From positions 1-27,384 of the IMG/VR virus record IMGVR_UViG_3300042567_000517: DNA of 27,384 nucleotides, one strand, 5' to 3'. This DNA comes from a virus. The position numbers and the translations under genes are program-made. Under the pieces are notes generated by a model that was given only the letters and a program-made list of their open reading frames with translations, did no database searches and was not told where the DNA came from. Shown here piece after piece: positions 27,320-27,384 of this stretch (positions within the stretch are counted from its first letter, which is position 1; each line of letters starts with the position of its first letter).

Positions 27320-27384
27320 AGGTTCTAGTTACTGGAGCAACAGGATATATTGGGTCGCACGTTGTTCGTATTTTGAAAGACCGT
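27316..27384 (+). CDS. galE: UDP-glucose 4-epimerase-like (GalE), partial
   Basis: Only the first 23 residues are present: MKVLVTGATGYIGSHVVRIL then KDR. The GxxGxxG dinucleotide motif (GATGYIG) and SHVV helix match the start of GalE and related short-chain NAD-dependent epimerases. It starts by ATGA overlap with the dioxygenase gene. Full identity needs the sequence beyond the right edge. Confidence 0.75.
   Translation, partial: MKVLVTGATGYIGSHVVRILKDR

Overview
The window looks like part of a T4-like marine myovirus genome. The left edge carries the C-terminal part of a T4-type RNase H, followed by a conserved T4-like gene of the DUF6433 type. Further right are other genes typical of large marine T4-like phages: SpeD, dCMP deaminase, a JBP/TET-like dioxygenase, a nucleotidyltransferase-fold protein, a SprT-like metallopeptidase, a YodL-like protein and a small-zinc-ribbon protein. 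Eight tRNA genes and dozens of tiny overlapping genes fit the same picture. All supported genes lie on the + strand. The host is probably a Gram-negative proteobacterium: there are classical -35/-10 promoters with 17-bp spacers, strong Shine-Dalgarno sites, two lipoproteins with Gram-negative style lipoboxes, and a Coq4-like (ubiquinone pathway) protein. The host cannot be named from the sequence.

Layout. (1) 1-2815: RNase H end, DUF6433-like gene, a sulfotransferase-like gene, speD behind an exact T4-type late promoter, and a NUMOD3-type DNA-binding protein. (2) 2816-4646: one early-type gene, then a tRNA cluster (Trp, Thr, Asn, Leu, Tyr, Gly, Ser, with Lys slightly apart) interrupted by a previously unlabelled structured RNA at 3560-3670 and a small lipoprotein gene; a strong terminator follows tRNA-Ser. 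(3) 4701-10699: a tightly coupled operon: glycosyltransferase, Coq4-like protein, a possible acetyltransferase-like protein, radical SAM enzyme, QueC-like PP-loop enzyme, 2OG-type oxygenase and a sulfotransferase-like protein. It reads like a small biosynthetic or modification pathway. (4) 10734-16571: a long chain of overlapping small genes, including a cytidylyltransferase, dCMP deaminase, a prolyl-hydroxylase-like oxygenase, a zinc-ribbon protein, a methyltransferase and a SWIM zinc-finger protein. (5) 16581-27384: an accessory region made of promoter-gene cassettes, with a peroxiredoxin, a secreted lipoprotein polysaccharide lyase, a SprT-like protease, a JBP/TET-like dioxygenase and the start of a galE-like gene.

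Regulation. Thirteen promoters all have a 17-bp spacer. Eight share an extra signature: a TTAGGG motif just before the -35 box and again directly before the -10 box, a second TATA-like hexamer 8-11 bp after the first, and a conserved purine-rich leader ending in an AAAGGAA ribosome site. In several places the stop codon of the upstream gene is the TGA inside the TTGAC -35 box. T4-like late promoter motifs (TATAAATA or one mismatch) precede speD and the biosynthetic operon. The best candidates for undescribed biology are the structured RNA in the tRNA cluster, the Coq4/radical SAM/QueC-like/sulfotransferase operon, the repeated promoter cassette, and the lipoprotein polysaccharide lyase.
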